In this document: positions 1 through 7,745 of the stretch, in pieces
Numbering within the stretch: position 1 is the stretch's first letter
Layout: each line of letters opens with the position of its first letter
Assembly (NCBI RefSeq): GCF_024539815.1
Contig: NZ_JAHHIU010000115.1
Location: forward strand, 1-49,307
Reading direction: 5' to 3'
Origin: Streptomyces hayashii
Lineage (GTDB): Bacteria; Actinomycetota; Actinomycetes; Streptomycetales; Streptomycetaceae
Length of the DNA stretch: 49,307 nt
Notes under the pieces: generated by a model
Seen by the model: only the letters and a program-made list of their open reading frames with translations
Told to the model about the DNA's origin: nothing
Database searches by the model: none
Made by a program: the position numbers and the translations under genes

Positions 1-1
1 C

Positions 2-802
2 GCCTCTCCCGACGCCCGCTCCCGCCCCTTCCTCGCCCCCTCGCTCTCCGCGCCGACCGCCGAGGCCCGGTCGCTCGCCGTTCGCCGGGGCGGCGTCCAG
101 GCCCTGCGCGACGTCGACCTCACCGTCGCGCCCGGTGAGACCATCGCACTGATGGGCCGCAACGGCGCCGGAAAGTCGACGCTGCTCAACGCGTTCGTCG
201 GCCTGGTCGCGCCGTCCGCCGGCACGGTGCGCGTAGGCGGCGCGGTGCCGCACCGCACCTCGCCCCGGGAGCTGGTCCGCCACGTCGGCCTGGTCCCGCA
301 GGAGCCGCGCGACCTGCTCTACGCCGACGCGGTCGCCGCCGAGTGCGCGGCCGCCGACGAGGACGCGCAGGCCGTGCCCGGGGCCTGCCGCGCCCTGGTC
401 TCGGAGCTCCTCCCCGGCATCGCGGACGACACGCACCCCCGTGATCTGTCCGAGGGTCAGCGGCTCACACTCGCGCTGGCGGTCGTCCTCGCCGCCCGGC
501 CGCCGCTCCTGCTGCTCGACGAGCCCACCCGCGGTCTGGACTACGCGGCGAAGGCCCGCCTGGTCGCCGTCCTGCGCGGGCTGGCCGCTGCCGGGCACGC
601 GATCGTGCTGGCCACGCATGACGTGGAACTGGCCGCGGAACTGGCCCACCGGGTGGTGCTGCTCGCGGAGGGCGAGGTGATCGCCGACGGTCCCACGGCG
701 GAGGTGGTGGTCTCGTCCCCGTCCTTCGCCCCTCAGGTGACGAAGATCCTCGCGCCGCAGGAGTGGCTCACGGTCGCGCAGGTGAGGCGGGCGCTGCGAT
801 GA
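2..802 (+). CDS. ECF/CbiO-type ABC transporter ATP-binding protein, 3' part
   Basis: The reading frame is open from the first base, so the gene starts upstream of the window. The visible part is one nucleotide-binding domain. It has a Walker A motif (GRNGAGKST) 55 codons in, a divergent signature (LSEGQRL), Walker B (LLLLDEPT), the D-loop GLD and the H-loop histidine (LATHDVE). The residues before this domain read like a linker, so the protein is probably a two-domain ATPase with its first domain outside the window. It overlaps the next gene by four bases (ATGA), which suggests translational coupling. With a following S component this is an energy-coupling-factor importer for a vitamin or metal. 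The substrate cannot be read from the sequence. Confidence 0.9.
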   Translation, partial: ASPDARSRPFLAPSLSAPTAEARSLAVRRGGVQALRDVDLTVAPGETIALMGRNGAGKSTLLNAFVGLVAPSAGTVRVGGAVPHRTSPRELVRHVGLVPQEPRDLLYADAVAAECAAADEDAQAVPGACRALVSELLPGIADDTHPRDLSEGQRLTLALAVVLAARPPLLLLDEPTRGLDYAAKARLVAVLRGLAAAGHAIVLATHDVELAAELAHRVVLLAEGEVIADGPTAEVVVSSPSFAPQVTKILAPQEWLTVAQVRRALR

Positions 803-1641
803 CCACTCCTCGTAGGCGCCCTCGTCCCGTGCGGCTGGGCCCCCGCTCCCTGGCCGCGCTGACGCTGGTCGGCGGGGTGGGAGTGATCGCGTTCGGCTGG
901 CCCTTCCTGGCCCCGCCGAGTTCCGCCCTGAACGCGCACGCGCAGGACGCGCCCTGGCTGTTCGCGGGCCTGCTGGTGCTGCTGGTCGCGGTCGTGACGG
1001 CGACGATCTCGGAGTCCGGGCTGGGCGCGAAGGCGGTGGCGATGCTCGGCGTGCTGGCGGCGACGGGTGCGGCGCTGCGCCCGATCGGCGCGGGGACGGC
1101 GGGCATCGAGCCCATGTTCTTCCTGATGGTGCTGAGCGGCCGGGTCCTCGGCCCGGGCTTCGGCTTCGTCCTCGGCTCGGTCACGATGTTCGCGTCCGCC
1201 CTGCTCACGGGCGGGGTGGGCCCGTGGATGCCGTTCCAGATGCTGGCGATGGGCTGGTTCACGATGGGGGCGGGTCTGCTGCCGGGCCCGGAGCGGTTGC
1301 GAGGCCGGGCCGAGCTGGTGCTGCTCGCGGGGTACGGCTTCCTCGCCGCCTTCGCCTACGGCACGGCGATGAACATGGCCGGGTGGCCGTTCATGGGCGC
1401 GCTGGCCTCGGGGGTGGCCTTCGACCCGGACGGGACGGTCGCGGCGAACCTGGCCCGTTTCGTCGCCTACTGCGTGGCGACGTCGCTGGGCTGGGACCTG
1501 GGGCGGGCGCTGGTGACGGTGCTGCTGACGCTCACCCTCGGCCCGGCGGTGCTCAAGGCGCTGCGCAGAGCCACCCGCAGGGCGGCCTTCGAGACCGCGG
1601 TCACATTCGAGGCCGCCGAGAGCGGTCCGGAAGGCCGTTGA
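799..1641 (+). CDS. ECF transporter S component (substrate-binding membrane protein)
   Basis: 280 residues with about six hydrophobic segments, beginning around residue 15 and ending in a basic tail. The stretch FFLMVLSGRVLGPGFGFVLG, with the following Gly/Pro-rich turn, is typical of S components of ECF importers. The ATG overlaps the stop of the ATPase gene (ATGA). I chose this start over an in-frame one 36 bases upstream because of that overlap. The protein should sit in the membrane and bind the substrate, while the upstream ATPase and a T component outside the window drive uptake. No specific S family is recognisable, so the substrate stays open. Confidence 0.85.
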   Translation: MTTPRRRPRPVRLGPRSLAALTLVGGVGVIAFGWPFLAPPSSALNAHAQDAPWLFAGLLVLLVAVVTATISESGLGAKAVAMLGVLAATGAALRPIGAGTAGIEPMFFLMVLSGRVLGPGFGFVLGSVTMFASALLTGGVGPWMPFQMLAMGWFTMGAGLLPGPERLRGRAELVLLAGYGFLAAFAYGTAMNMAGWPFMGALASGVAFDPDGTVAANLARFVAYCVATSLGWDLGRALVTVLLTLTLGPAVLKALRRATRRAAFETAVTFEAAESGPEGR

Positions 1642-1977
1642 CCGGTGAACCACCCCACATGACTCACATCACCTACTACCTTACCTAGTCGGGCAAATCG
1701 GACGCCATGCCCATGCCATTAAGGCCTCTGACCTGCACATTGAGAGCCAGGTCACACGAGCGGCTTTCCTCCCGAGTACGGCCACAACTAGCAAAAGGGG
1801 TCTTTGCGGACAGCGTCGGATCCTGTTTCTCTGGATGACGTCGCAGGGCGCCGACGAGCCTCACGGCCTCGGCGCCACGGCATGCAGCCACCCACCGCAC
1901 CTCACGCGGTGCGGCCCACGCACCGCGTGACTCCGGCATGCAGGCGACCACCACGTCCCCGAAGGAAAAGGTTCTCC
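1642..1977. other. Intergenic leader region upstream of the SLT gene
   Basis: No gene is seen. The stretch is rich in inverted repeats: TGACCTG/CAGGTCA (1729-1735 and 1748-1754), an 8 bp pair GGCGCCGA/TCGGCGCC (1847-1854 and 1869-1876) and the 11 bp hairpin listed separately. The 10-mer CGGCATGCAG occurs twice (1878 and 1934). It is lower in GC than its surroundings between about 1660 and 1800. It is probably the promoter and a structured 5' leader of the lytic transglycosylase gene. Confidence 0.5.
1903..1929 (+). repeat. 11 bp perfect hairpin in the leader of the SLT gene
   Basis: CACGCGGTGCG at 1903-1913 and CGCACCGCGTG at 1919-1929 are perfect reverse complements with a 5-base loop. The hairpin ends about 35 bases before the ribosome-binding site of the downstream gene and has no T tract. 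This suits a leader regulatory structure better than a terminator. Confidence 0.6.
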
Positions 1978-2394
1978 GTGTCCGTCTCCGTCATCCGTCG
2001 CATCGCTTCCCCGAAGAAGGCCCTCACCGGCATCGCCGTGGCCGCCGCCACCGCAGGCATGGCGCTGTCCGCAGCCCCCGCCCACGCCGCGACGACCTCC
2101 TCCGCCTCCCAGGCACAGGCGATCGCGCACAAGATGATCCCGAACGCGGCTCAGTACAAGGCCTTCTCCAACATCGTGAAGCACGAGAGCGGCTGGAACG
2201 TCAGCGCCACCAACGCCTCCTCCGGCGCCTACGGCCTCGTCCAGGCCCTGCCCGGCTCCAAGATGGCCTCGGCCGGCTCCGACTGGAAGAGCAACGCCAA
2301 GACCCAGATCAAGTGGGGCCTGGACTACATGAACTCCCGCTACGGCAGCCCGGTCGCCGCCTGGAACTTCTGGCAGGCGAACGGCTGGTACTGA
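1978..2394 (+). CDS. Secreted SLT-domain lytic transglycosylase
   Basis: 138 residues from a GTG preceded by GAAGGAAAAG, a good ribosome-binding site; the longer in-frame version has no such site. Residues 1-36 are a signal peptide: basic start (RRIASPKK), hydrophobic core, AHA-A cleavage site. The rest is a compact transglycosylase SLT fold with the catalytic glutamate in KHESGW, then GAYGLVQALPGSKM and an aromatic C-terminus. Proteins of this kind cleave peptidoglycan glycan strands outside the cell. A strong terminator hairpin follows at 2527-2556. Small SLT/Rpf-like hydrolases of Streptomyces are often controlled by structured leaders, and this gene also has one, though not a recognisable one. 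Confidence 0.88.
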   Translation: MSVSVIRRIASPKKALTGIAVAAATAGMALSAAPAHAATTSSASQAQAIAHKMIPNAAQYKAFSNIVKHESGWNVSATNASSGAYGLVQALPGSKMASAGSDWKSNAKTQIKWGLDYMNSRYGSPVAAWNFWQANGWY

Positions 2395-2526
2395 GCCGAA
2401 CCCCCCGCGGACCCCGGCGCCCCGGCGTCACCGCACCCCAGCGTGACCGCCTCCCGCGCCACCGCGCGACCGCGCCACCGGACCACTGAGTTCACCCCCC
2501 AAGGACGCGCGTTCAGCGCGACGAGA

Positions 2527-2556
2527 GCGGCGGCCCCCGATCCCCGGGGCCGCCGC
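2527..2556 (+). terminator. Terminator of the SLT gene
   Basis: GCGGCGGCCCC and GGGGCCGCCGC form a perfect 11 bp stem with an 8-base loop, followed by TTT. It lies 130 bases after the SLT stop and before the next start at 2596. Confidence 0.75.
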
Positions 2557-2595
2557 TTTCGGCGTTTCCCCGCCCCGCCGTGCTGCACTGGGCGG

Positions 2596-3315
2596 ATGAC
2601 CGGCACCGACAACCCGACCGAGCCGTCGCGGGATCCGCGGACCGGGGGCCCACACGACGCACGCGGCCTGCGCCTGGTCCCCGCCCTCCTCGCCCTGACC
2701 GCCCTGAGCGGCCTGATCGACGCGGTGACCTATCTCGGCCTGGGGCATGTGTTCACCGCCAACATGACCGGCAACGTCGTCGTCCTCGGTTTCGCCGCCG
2801 CCGGGGCCCCGGGCTTCTCGGTCCCGCACACGGCGGCCTCGCTCGTCTGCTTCCTGACGGGCGCCATGGCCGGCGGCCGGGTGACGCGGCGCACGGCCGC
2901 GCGCTCACGCCGCAGCCTGGCCCGGCTGACGCTGGGCGTCGAGGCTCTCCTGCTGGCCGCCGCGGCGGCCGTGGCGGCCGCCGCCTCGGACGACGCTCCG
3001 GCCACCGTCTACTCGATCATCGCCCTGACCGCCTTCGCGATGGGGCTGCGCAACGCGACGGTCCGCAAACTGGCGGTGCGGGGCCTCACCACGACCACCG
3101 TCGTGACGATGACCCTGACCGGACTGGCCGCCGACTCCCGGGCGGGCGACGGCACCCGCCCGCGATCCCCGCGCCGCGCCGCGTCCGTGACCGCGATGTT
3201 CGCGGGCGCTTTCCTGGGCGCGGTCCTGGTGCTCCACCACGACCTGGCCCTTCCGCTGCTGGCGGCCGCCGCGACGTCGGCGGTCCTGGCGCTCACGGTG
3301 TCCGGCAGGGACTGA
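2596..3315 (+). CDS. DUF1275 (YoaK family) membrane protein
   Basis: 239 residues with about six membrane segments after a hydrophilic start of 25 residues. The N-terminal pattern GLIDAVTYLGLGHVFTANMT and the following GNVV are the hallmark of DUF1275/YoaK proteins, and an MGLRNAT segment occurs in the second half, also typical. The function of the family is not established. The ATG at 2596 has only a weak ribosome-binding site (GGGCGG), but the family N-terminus starts here. The gene is convergent with the P450 gene 35 bases away. Confidence 0.87.
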   Translation: MTGTDNPTEPSRDPRTGGPHDARGLRLVPALLALTALSGLIDAVTYLGLGHVFTANMTGNVVVLGFAAAGAPGFSVPHTAASLVCFLTGAMAGGRVTRRTAARSRRSLARLTLGVEALLLAAAAAVAAAASDDAPATVYSIIALTAFAMGLRNATVRKLAVRGLTTTTVVTMTLTGLAADSRAGDGTRPRSPRRAASVTAMFAGAFLGAVLVLHHDLALPLLAAAATSAVLALTVSGRD

Positions 3316-3350
3316 CGCCGGACACCGGATCCCCCTTCACAGCACGCCGG

Positions 3351-4589
3351 TCACCCCGCGTCGACCCGCAGCTCCTTCACTCCGTTGATCCAGGCGGACC
3401 GCAGCCGGCGCGGATCCTCGACCAGACGCAGATCGGGCATGGCGTCGGCGATGGCGTTGAAGATGAGGTTGATCTCCAGCACCGCGAGCGACTTTCCGAG
3501 ACAGAAGTGGGGCCCGCCCCCGCCGAACCCGAGGTGCGGATTGGGATCCCGCGTGACGTCGAAGTCGTCGGGCCGGTCGAACACCTCGGGATCGCGGTTG
3601 GCGGAGGCGTAGAAGATCCCGACCCGGTCCCCCTTCCTGATCAGTTTGCCGCCGAGCTCGGTGTCCTGGGTGGCGGTCCGCTGGAAGGCTACGACCGGCG
3701 TGGCCCACCGCACGATCTCCTCGGCGGCCGTGGCGGGCCGTTCGCGCTTGTACAGCTCCCACTGCTCGGGATGGGTGAGGAAGGCGTGCATCCCGTGCGT
3801 GGTGGCGTTGCGGGTGGTCTCGTTACCGGCGACGGCGAGCATCAGCACGAAGAACCCGAACTCGTCGGAGTTGAGGTTGCCCTCGTTCTCCGCGGCCACG
3901 AGCGTGGAGACGATGTCCTGGGCGGGGCACTTCTTCCGCTCCGCGGCCATGTCCATGGCGTACGCCAGGATCTCGGCGGCGGACTGCTGACCGACCTCGG
4001 CGGTGATCGCGTACTCGGGGTCGTCGTACGCGATCATCTTGTTGGACCAGTCGAAGATCTTGGCGCGGTCGTCCTGCGGCACGCCGATCAGCTCCGCGAT
4101 GGCCTGCAGGGGCAGCTCCGAGGCGACGGACGTCACGAAGTCGAAGGATCCGCCGCCCTGTTCGCGCGCCCGCGCGACGATGGCCGTGGCCCGCGCCCGC
4201 AGCCGCTCTTCGAGCCCCCGGATCGCCCTCGGTGTGAACCCCCGCTGCACGATCTGCCGCACGCGGGTGTGCTCGGGGGGATCCATGTTCAGCAGGATGA
4301 AGCGCTGGGCGTCGATCGAAGCGCGCTCGATGTGCTCGTTGAACCGGATGATCGCGGTGTTGAGGTAGGAGGAGAAGAGCTCGGGGTGCGTGGACACGTA
4401 TCTCACGTCCGCGTGCCGGGTCACGGCCCAGTACCCCTCGTCCCGGAAACCGGCGACATTGCCCGCCTGCGGGATCCAGCGGACCGGTTCGGCCTGTCGC
4501 GCCGCGGCGAACTCCGGCAGGGGCACATGGTGTTGCAGCAGGTCGGGGTCGGTGAAGTCGAACCCGTCGGGAAGCGCTGGACAGGGCAT
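3351..4589 (-). CDS. cyp125: Cytochrome P450 of the CYP125 type (steroid side-chain 26/27-hydroxylase)
   Basis: 412 residues, a full-length soluble bacterial P450. The I-helix motif AGNETT is at 254-259, E291-x-x-R294 is the ExxR motif, and Cys363 in FGGGGPHFCLG is the heme ligand. N-terminal GFDFTDPD, the MLAVAGNETTRN helix, DEIVRWATPV-like EEIVRWATPV and NPHLGFGG closely match what I remember of M. tuberculosis CYP125A1. That enzyme oxidises the terminal carbon of cholesterol and cholest-4-en-3-one. It is divergent from a FadA5-like thiolase, the same neighbour as in mycobacteria, and a KstR-like palindrome lies between them. The redox partner genes are not in this window. The assignment to the CYP125 family is firm; the natural substrate in this organism is inferred. 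Confidence 0.9.
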   Translation of the reverse strand: MPCPALPDGFDFTDPDLLQHHVPLPEFAAARQAEPVRWIPQAGNVAGFRDEGYWAVTRHADVRYVSTHPELFSSYLNTAIIRFNEHIERASIDAQRFILLNMDPPEHTRVRQIVQRGFTPRAIRGLEERLRARATAIVARAREQGGGSFDFVTSVASELPLQAIAELIGVPQDDRAKIFDWSNKMIAYDDPEYAITAEVGQQSAAEILAYAMDMAAERKKCPAQDIVSTLVAAENEGNLNSDEFGFFVLMLAVAGNETTRNATTHGMHAFLTHPEQWELYKRERPATAAEEIVRWATPVVAFQRTATQDTELGGKLIRKGDRVGIFYASANRDPEVFDRPDDFDVTRDPNPHLGFGGGGPHFCLGKSLAVLEINLIFNAIADAMPDLRLVEDPRRLRSAWINGVKELRVDAG

Positions 4590-4709
4590 CGGCGGCTCCA
4601 GCCGTCTGACGAGCCATCAGAAACAGAGTGCGGTGAAGGTAGTTCAGGACCCTTGAGGCTGCAAGACCCTTGCGGTGACGCACATCACGTCAGCAGACTG
4701 CATACAGCA

Positions 4710-4731
4710 GAACTAGAACACGTACTAGTTC
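4710..4731. promoter_or_regulatory. KstR-like operator between cyp125 and fadA5
   Basis: GAACTAG (4710-4716) and CTAGTTC (4725-4731) are perfect 7 bp arms around AACACGTA. Inside, TAGAACACGTACTA (4714-4727) matches the published mycobacterial KstR consensus TnnAACnnGTTnnA except that GTT is GTA. It lies 18 bases before the thiolase start and within 125 bases of the P450 start, so one repressor dimer could control both divergent genes. No kstR gene is visible in the window. Confidence 0.6.
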
Positions 4732-4748
4732 CGAAGGGATCCGCACCC

Positions 4749-5918
4749 ATGGCCGCCGAACCCGTGATCGTGGAAGCAGTCCGCACCCCCATCGGCAAGC
4801 GCGGCGGCGCGCTCGCCAACCTGCACCCCGCCTATCTCCTGGGCGAGACCTACCGCGAGCTCCTCGGCCGCACCGGCATCCCCGCCGACGCGGTAGAACA
4901 GATCGTCGGCGGCACGGTGACCCATGCCGGCGAACAGTCCATGAACCCCGCGAGGACGGCCTGGCTGACGGTGGGCCTCCCCTACGAGACGGCGGCGACG
5001 ACGGTCGACTGCCAGTGCGGCTCCTCGCAGCAGGCCTCGCACATGACGGCCAACATGATCGCGGCAGGCGTGATCGACGTCGGCATCAGCTGCGGCGTCG
5101 AGGCGATGAGCCGCGTCCCCCTCGGCTCGGGCTCCAAGCACGGCCCGGGCAAACCGTTCCCGGACGAGTGGAACGTGGACCTCCCCAACCAGTTCGAGGC
5201 GGCCGAACGCATCGCCCGCAGAAGGGGGTTGAGCCGGGAGGACGTCGACGCCCTCGGCCTCCTCTCCCAGACCCGGGCGGCGACGGCCTGGTCGGAGGAG
5301 CGCTTCAAGCGCGAGACGTTCGCGGTCCAGGTCCCCACCACCGAGGACGAGCAGGCGGCGGGCCAGGGCATGTGGCGCCTCGTCGACCGCGACGAGGGCC
5401 TGCGCGACACGTCACCGGAAGCCCTGGCCGGCCTCAAGCCCGTGATGCCGACGGCGATCCACACGGCCGGCAACTCCTCGCAGATCAGCGACGGGGCGTC
5501 GGCGATCATGTGGGCGTCGAAACGGATGGCGAAGGCCCTGAAGCTGAAGCCGAGGGCGAGGATCGTGGCCCAGGCCCTGGTGGGAGCCGACCCGCACTTC
5601 CATCTGGACGGCCCCGTGGACGCGACGAAGGCCGTCCTGGGCAAGGCGGGCATGAGCCTGAAGGACATCGACCTGGTCGAGATCAACGAGGCGTTCGCGT
5701 CGGTCGTGCTGAGCTGGGCCCAGGTCTTCCAGGCGGACATGACCAAGGTCAACGTCAACGGCGGCGCCATCGCCCTCGGCCACCCGGTCGGCGCGACGGG
5801 CGCCCGTCTGATCACCACGGCCCTGCACGAACTGGAGCGCACCGACAAGGAGTTCGCGCTGATCACCATGTGCGCGGGCGGCGCACTGGCGACGGGCACG
5901 ATCATCCAGCGGCTGTAG
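4749..5918 (+). CDS. fadA5: FadA5-like steroid 3-ketoacyl-CoA thiolase
   Basis: 389 residues, complete thiolase. Cys90 in VDCQCGSSQQ is the acyl-accepting cysteine; N313 in EINEAF, H345 in GHPVGATG and C375 in MCAGGA complete the active site. The sequence DCQCGSSQQASH instead of the common CASG(L/M)QA, plus WNVDLPNQFEAAERIA and VGADPHFHLDGPV, are features I associate with M. tuberculosis FadA5, which thiolytically shortens the cholesterol side chain. The ATG is preceded by GAAGGGA. It pairs with the divergent CYP125, suggesting action on the carboxylated side chain after activation to a CoA ester. The activating ligase and dehydrogenases are not in this window. A very strong terminator follows. 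Confidence 0.88.
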   Translation: MAAEPVIVEAVRTPIGKRGGALANLHPAYLLGETYRELLGRTGIPADAVEQIVGGTVTHAGEQSMNPARTAWLTVGLPYETAATTVDCQCGSSQQASHMTANMIAAGVIDVGISCGVEAMSRVPLGSGSKHGPGKPFPDEWNVDLPNQFEAAERIARRRGLSREDVDALGLLSQTRAATAWSEERFKRETFAVQVPTTEDEQAAGQGMWRLVDRDEGLRDTSPEALAGLKPVMPTAIHTAGNSSQISDGASAIMWASKRMAKALKLKPRARIVAQALVGADPHFHLDGPVDATKAVLGKAGMSLKDIDLVEINEAFASVVLSWAQVFQADMTKVNVNGGAIALGHPVGATGARLITTALHELERTDKEFALITMCAGGALATGTIIQRL

Positions 5919-5941
5919 CCGGCTCCGCGAAACCGGGAGAA

Positions 5942-5978
5942 CCCGGCGGGCCCGACGGTGAGGACCGGGCCCGCCGGG
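5942..5978 (+). terminator. Terminator after fadA5
   Basis: A perfect 13 bp stem (CCCGGCGGGCCCG / CGGGCCCGCCGGG) with an 11-base loop lies 23 bases after the thiolase stop codon. It has no T tract, as is usual for GC-rich actinobacterial terminators. Confidence 0.75.
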
Positions 5979-6088
5979 GAGGGGGCGGGAGACGCGGACG
6001 ACGCACCGGACGCCCGGGGCCCGACGCCACACCGAGGTGGAAGCCCACCGGTGTTAGTCTCGCGCCTTTCGACCATGAAGGATTGGCC

Positions 6089-7261
6089 GTGACCCCCATA
6101 CCCGCCGCCGGCCGCGACCGGTTGCCCTCGCTCACCGGACTTCGGTTCTGGGCGGCCCTGCTCGTCGTGCTGTATCACCTGTCGCGGCAGGTGGGGACGG
6201 TGGCGGGGGTCAGTGACGCCGTCTGGTACGGCCGCAGTGGGGTCACGTTCTTCTTCGTGCTGTCGGGGGTCGTGCTGGCCTGGACCTACGACGGCGCCGG
6301 TGTCGCGGTCCGGGTGTTTCTCTGGCGGCGCTTCGCGAGGATCTGGCCCATGCTCGCCGTCGGGGTCGGGGCGTCCGTCGCGGTGTGGTGGATCCTCATG
6401 GACCAGGCTGTCTCCCTGAAGGCCATCGTCGCGAATCTGCTGCTGGTGCACGCGTGGTTCCCGCAGCCCGTCATCTTCAAGGGAGGAAACCCGGCCGCCT
6501 GGTCGCTCAGTGACGAAGCCTGGTTCTATCTGGCCTTTCCCGTGCTGCTGGCGATGCTCGCGGGGCGGCGGAGCAGGACGTGGGCGTGGACGGCGGTCGT
6601 GGTCGGCTCCGGCACGCTGCTGCTGTGGGTCGGGCTGTCGGGGCTGTCGCCCGCCACCCGCGCCTGGGCGCTCGACTATCTGCCGCTGACCCGCTCCCTC
6701 CAGTTCGCGCTGGGCGTGGTGACCGGGCTGGCGCTCAAGCGCGGTTGGCGGCCTCCCGTGTCGCTGCCGGTGTCCGCAGGGCTCGTCGCCGCCTGGCATC
6801 TGGCGATGATTCCGTGGTCGAACGCGGTGCCCGACTCCCTCTGGTACAGCCCCTATACCGCCTCGCAGCTGCTCTCCGCGCCGCTCTTCGCGGCCCTGAT
6901 CGCCGCCGCCGCCCGCGCCGATCTGGACGGCCGGCGGACCGCGCTGGGCGGAGCCTGGATGATCAGGCTGGGGCACTGGTCGTTCGCCTGGTATCTCCTG
7001 CACGAGATCGTGATCCGGGTGGCGGTGTTCGAGTGGGGCAAGCCCGCACCCGGGGTTGAGACGCTCGCGTTCTGGGCGGGCGTGCTGGTCGTCAGCCAGG
7101 CCCTCGCCGCCCTCGCGTACCACTGCGTCGAGCATCCGGCCGAACGCCGGCTGCGGGGTCTGGTGGTCGCGCCCGCCGCGCCCGCCGCGCCCGCCGCGGA
7201 CGCCGAGGACGCCCAGGACGCCCAGGACGCCTCACCGGGGCGGAGCCGGACGCTCGCCTGA
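6089..7261 (+). CDS. Acyltransferase-3 family membrane protein
   Basis: 390 residues from a GTG at 6089 with AAGGA about 8 bases upstream. The N-terminus LPSLTGLRFWAALLVVLYH carries the family's R-x(10)-H core (the Arg and the His are thought to be catalytic), followed by FFFVLSGVVLAW, also diagnostic. About ten membrane segments follow, with W/Y-rich loops (AWSLSDEAWFYLAFP) and the C-terminal VEHPAERRLR typical of OafA/YrhL-like enzymes that O-acylate sugars, lipids or antibiotics at the membrane. An Ala/Pro-rich tail of about 30 residues (repeats of APAAP and QDA) follows. The last 30 bases overlap the convergent small membrane protein gene. The acceptor is unknown. Confidence 0.87.
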   Translation: MTPIPAAGRDRLPSLTGLRFWAALLVVLYHLSRQVGTVAGVSDAVWYGRSGVTFFFVLSGVVLAWTYDGAGVAVRVFLWRRFARIWPMLAVGVGASVAVWWILMDQAVSLKAIVANLLLVHAWFPQPVIFKGGNPAAWSLSDEAWFYLAFPVLLAMLAGRRSRTWAWTAVVVGSGTLLLWVGLSGLSPATRAWALDYLPLTRSLQFALGVVTGLALKRGWRPPVSLPVSAGLVAAWHLAMIPWSNAVPDSLWYSPYTASQLLSAPLFAALIAAAARADLDGRRTALGGAWMIRLGHWSFAWYLLHEIVIRVAVFEWGKPAPGVETLAFWAGVLVVSQALAALAYHCVEHPAERRLRGLVVAPAAPAAPAADAEDAQDAQDASPGRSRTLA

Positions 7262-7633
7262 GCGGGCGCGGCGCCGGGCGACCGTTCTCGCCAGGGAGAC
7301 GACCAGCAGGTTCACGCCGATGATCAGCGAACCCACGGCGACGAGCGCCAGGAGGACCAGTGCGGGGTTGATCCAGGCCGGGACGAGGTCGTAGGAGGCG
7401 TTGCACCTGTTGTGCAGCGGGAAGATCTGCGACGGCTCGCGATAGTGGTCCCTGCGGTAGTCGGCGTCGTACGTCTGGCCCTTCAGGAGCGTGCAGGTCT
7501 CCGCCACGTCCAGGCCGCCGGACCACACCCCCCAGAGCCACGTGAGGAACAGTGCCACGCTCGACAGCGCCCAGAGCGCGAGCCAGTGGACCGGCCTTCG
7601 CCCCATGAACCTCGCACCCGCGTTCCCGCCCAT
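7232..7633 (-). CDS. Small two-segment membrane protein of unknown function
   Basis: 133 residues from an ATG with GGGGGAG seven bases upstream. Segment 1 (about residues 16-37, LALWALSSVALFLTWLWGVW) and segment 2 (about 88-113) flank an external loop of 50 residues with two cysteines (ETCTLLK, HNRCNAS) that could form a disulfide. The C-terminus is basic. I do not recognise the family; such proteins are conserved across Streptomyces. It overlaps the convergent acyltransferase gene by 30 bases and lies downstream of the GT87-PAP2 gene on the same strand, about 110 bases away. Confidence 0.7.
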   Translation of the reverse strand: MGGNAGARFMGRRPVHWLALWALSSVALFLTWLWGVWSGGLDVAETCTLLKGQTYDADYRRDHYREPSQIFPLHNRCNASYDLVPAWINPALVLLALVAVGSLIIGVNLLVVSLARTVARRRARSGERPAPPR

Positions 7634-7745
7634 CAGTGACTCCCCCGTGCCGTGATTCCCCTGTGCCGGAGCCTGTGCCGTGATCCCTCTGTGCCGTGGT
7701 CGGCGGCGGCCCCGGGCGTCGACTCCCATGGTCGCCGAGGAACGA

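Noticed and set aside
1642..1977. c-di-AMP (ydaO) riboswitch before the SLT gene
   Set aside because: The conserved GGGGAACC- and GGGGGA-type blocks were sought and not found, so only an unassigned structured leader is reported.
4635..4690. Additional small repeats (GCAAG/CTTGC, TGACG/CGTCA) in the cyp125-fadA5 region
   Set aside because: They have arms of only five bases, which is expected by chance; only the 7+8+7 repeat was kept.
2580..4748. Very long open frame running from the DUF1275 region through the P450 locus into the thiolase gene
   Set aside because: Only its last part (from 4749) has thiolase motifs. The rest is Arg/Pro/Gly-rich antisense shadow of the P450 gene and its neighbours in high-GC DNA.
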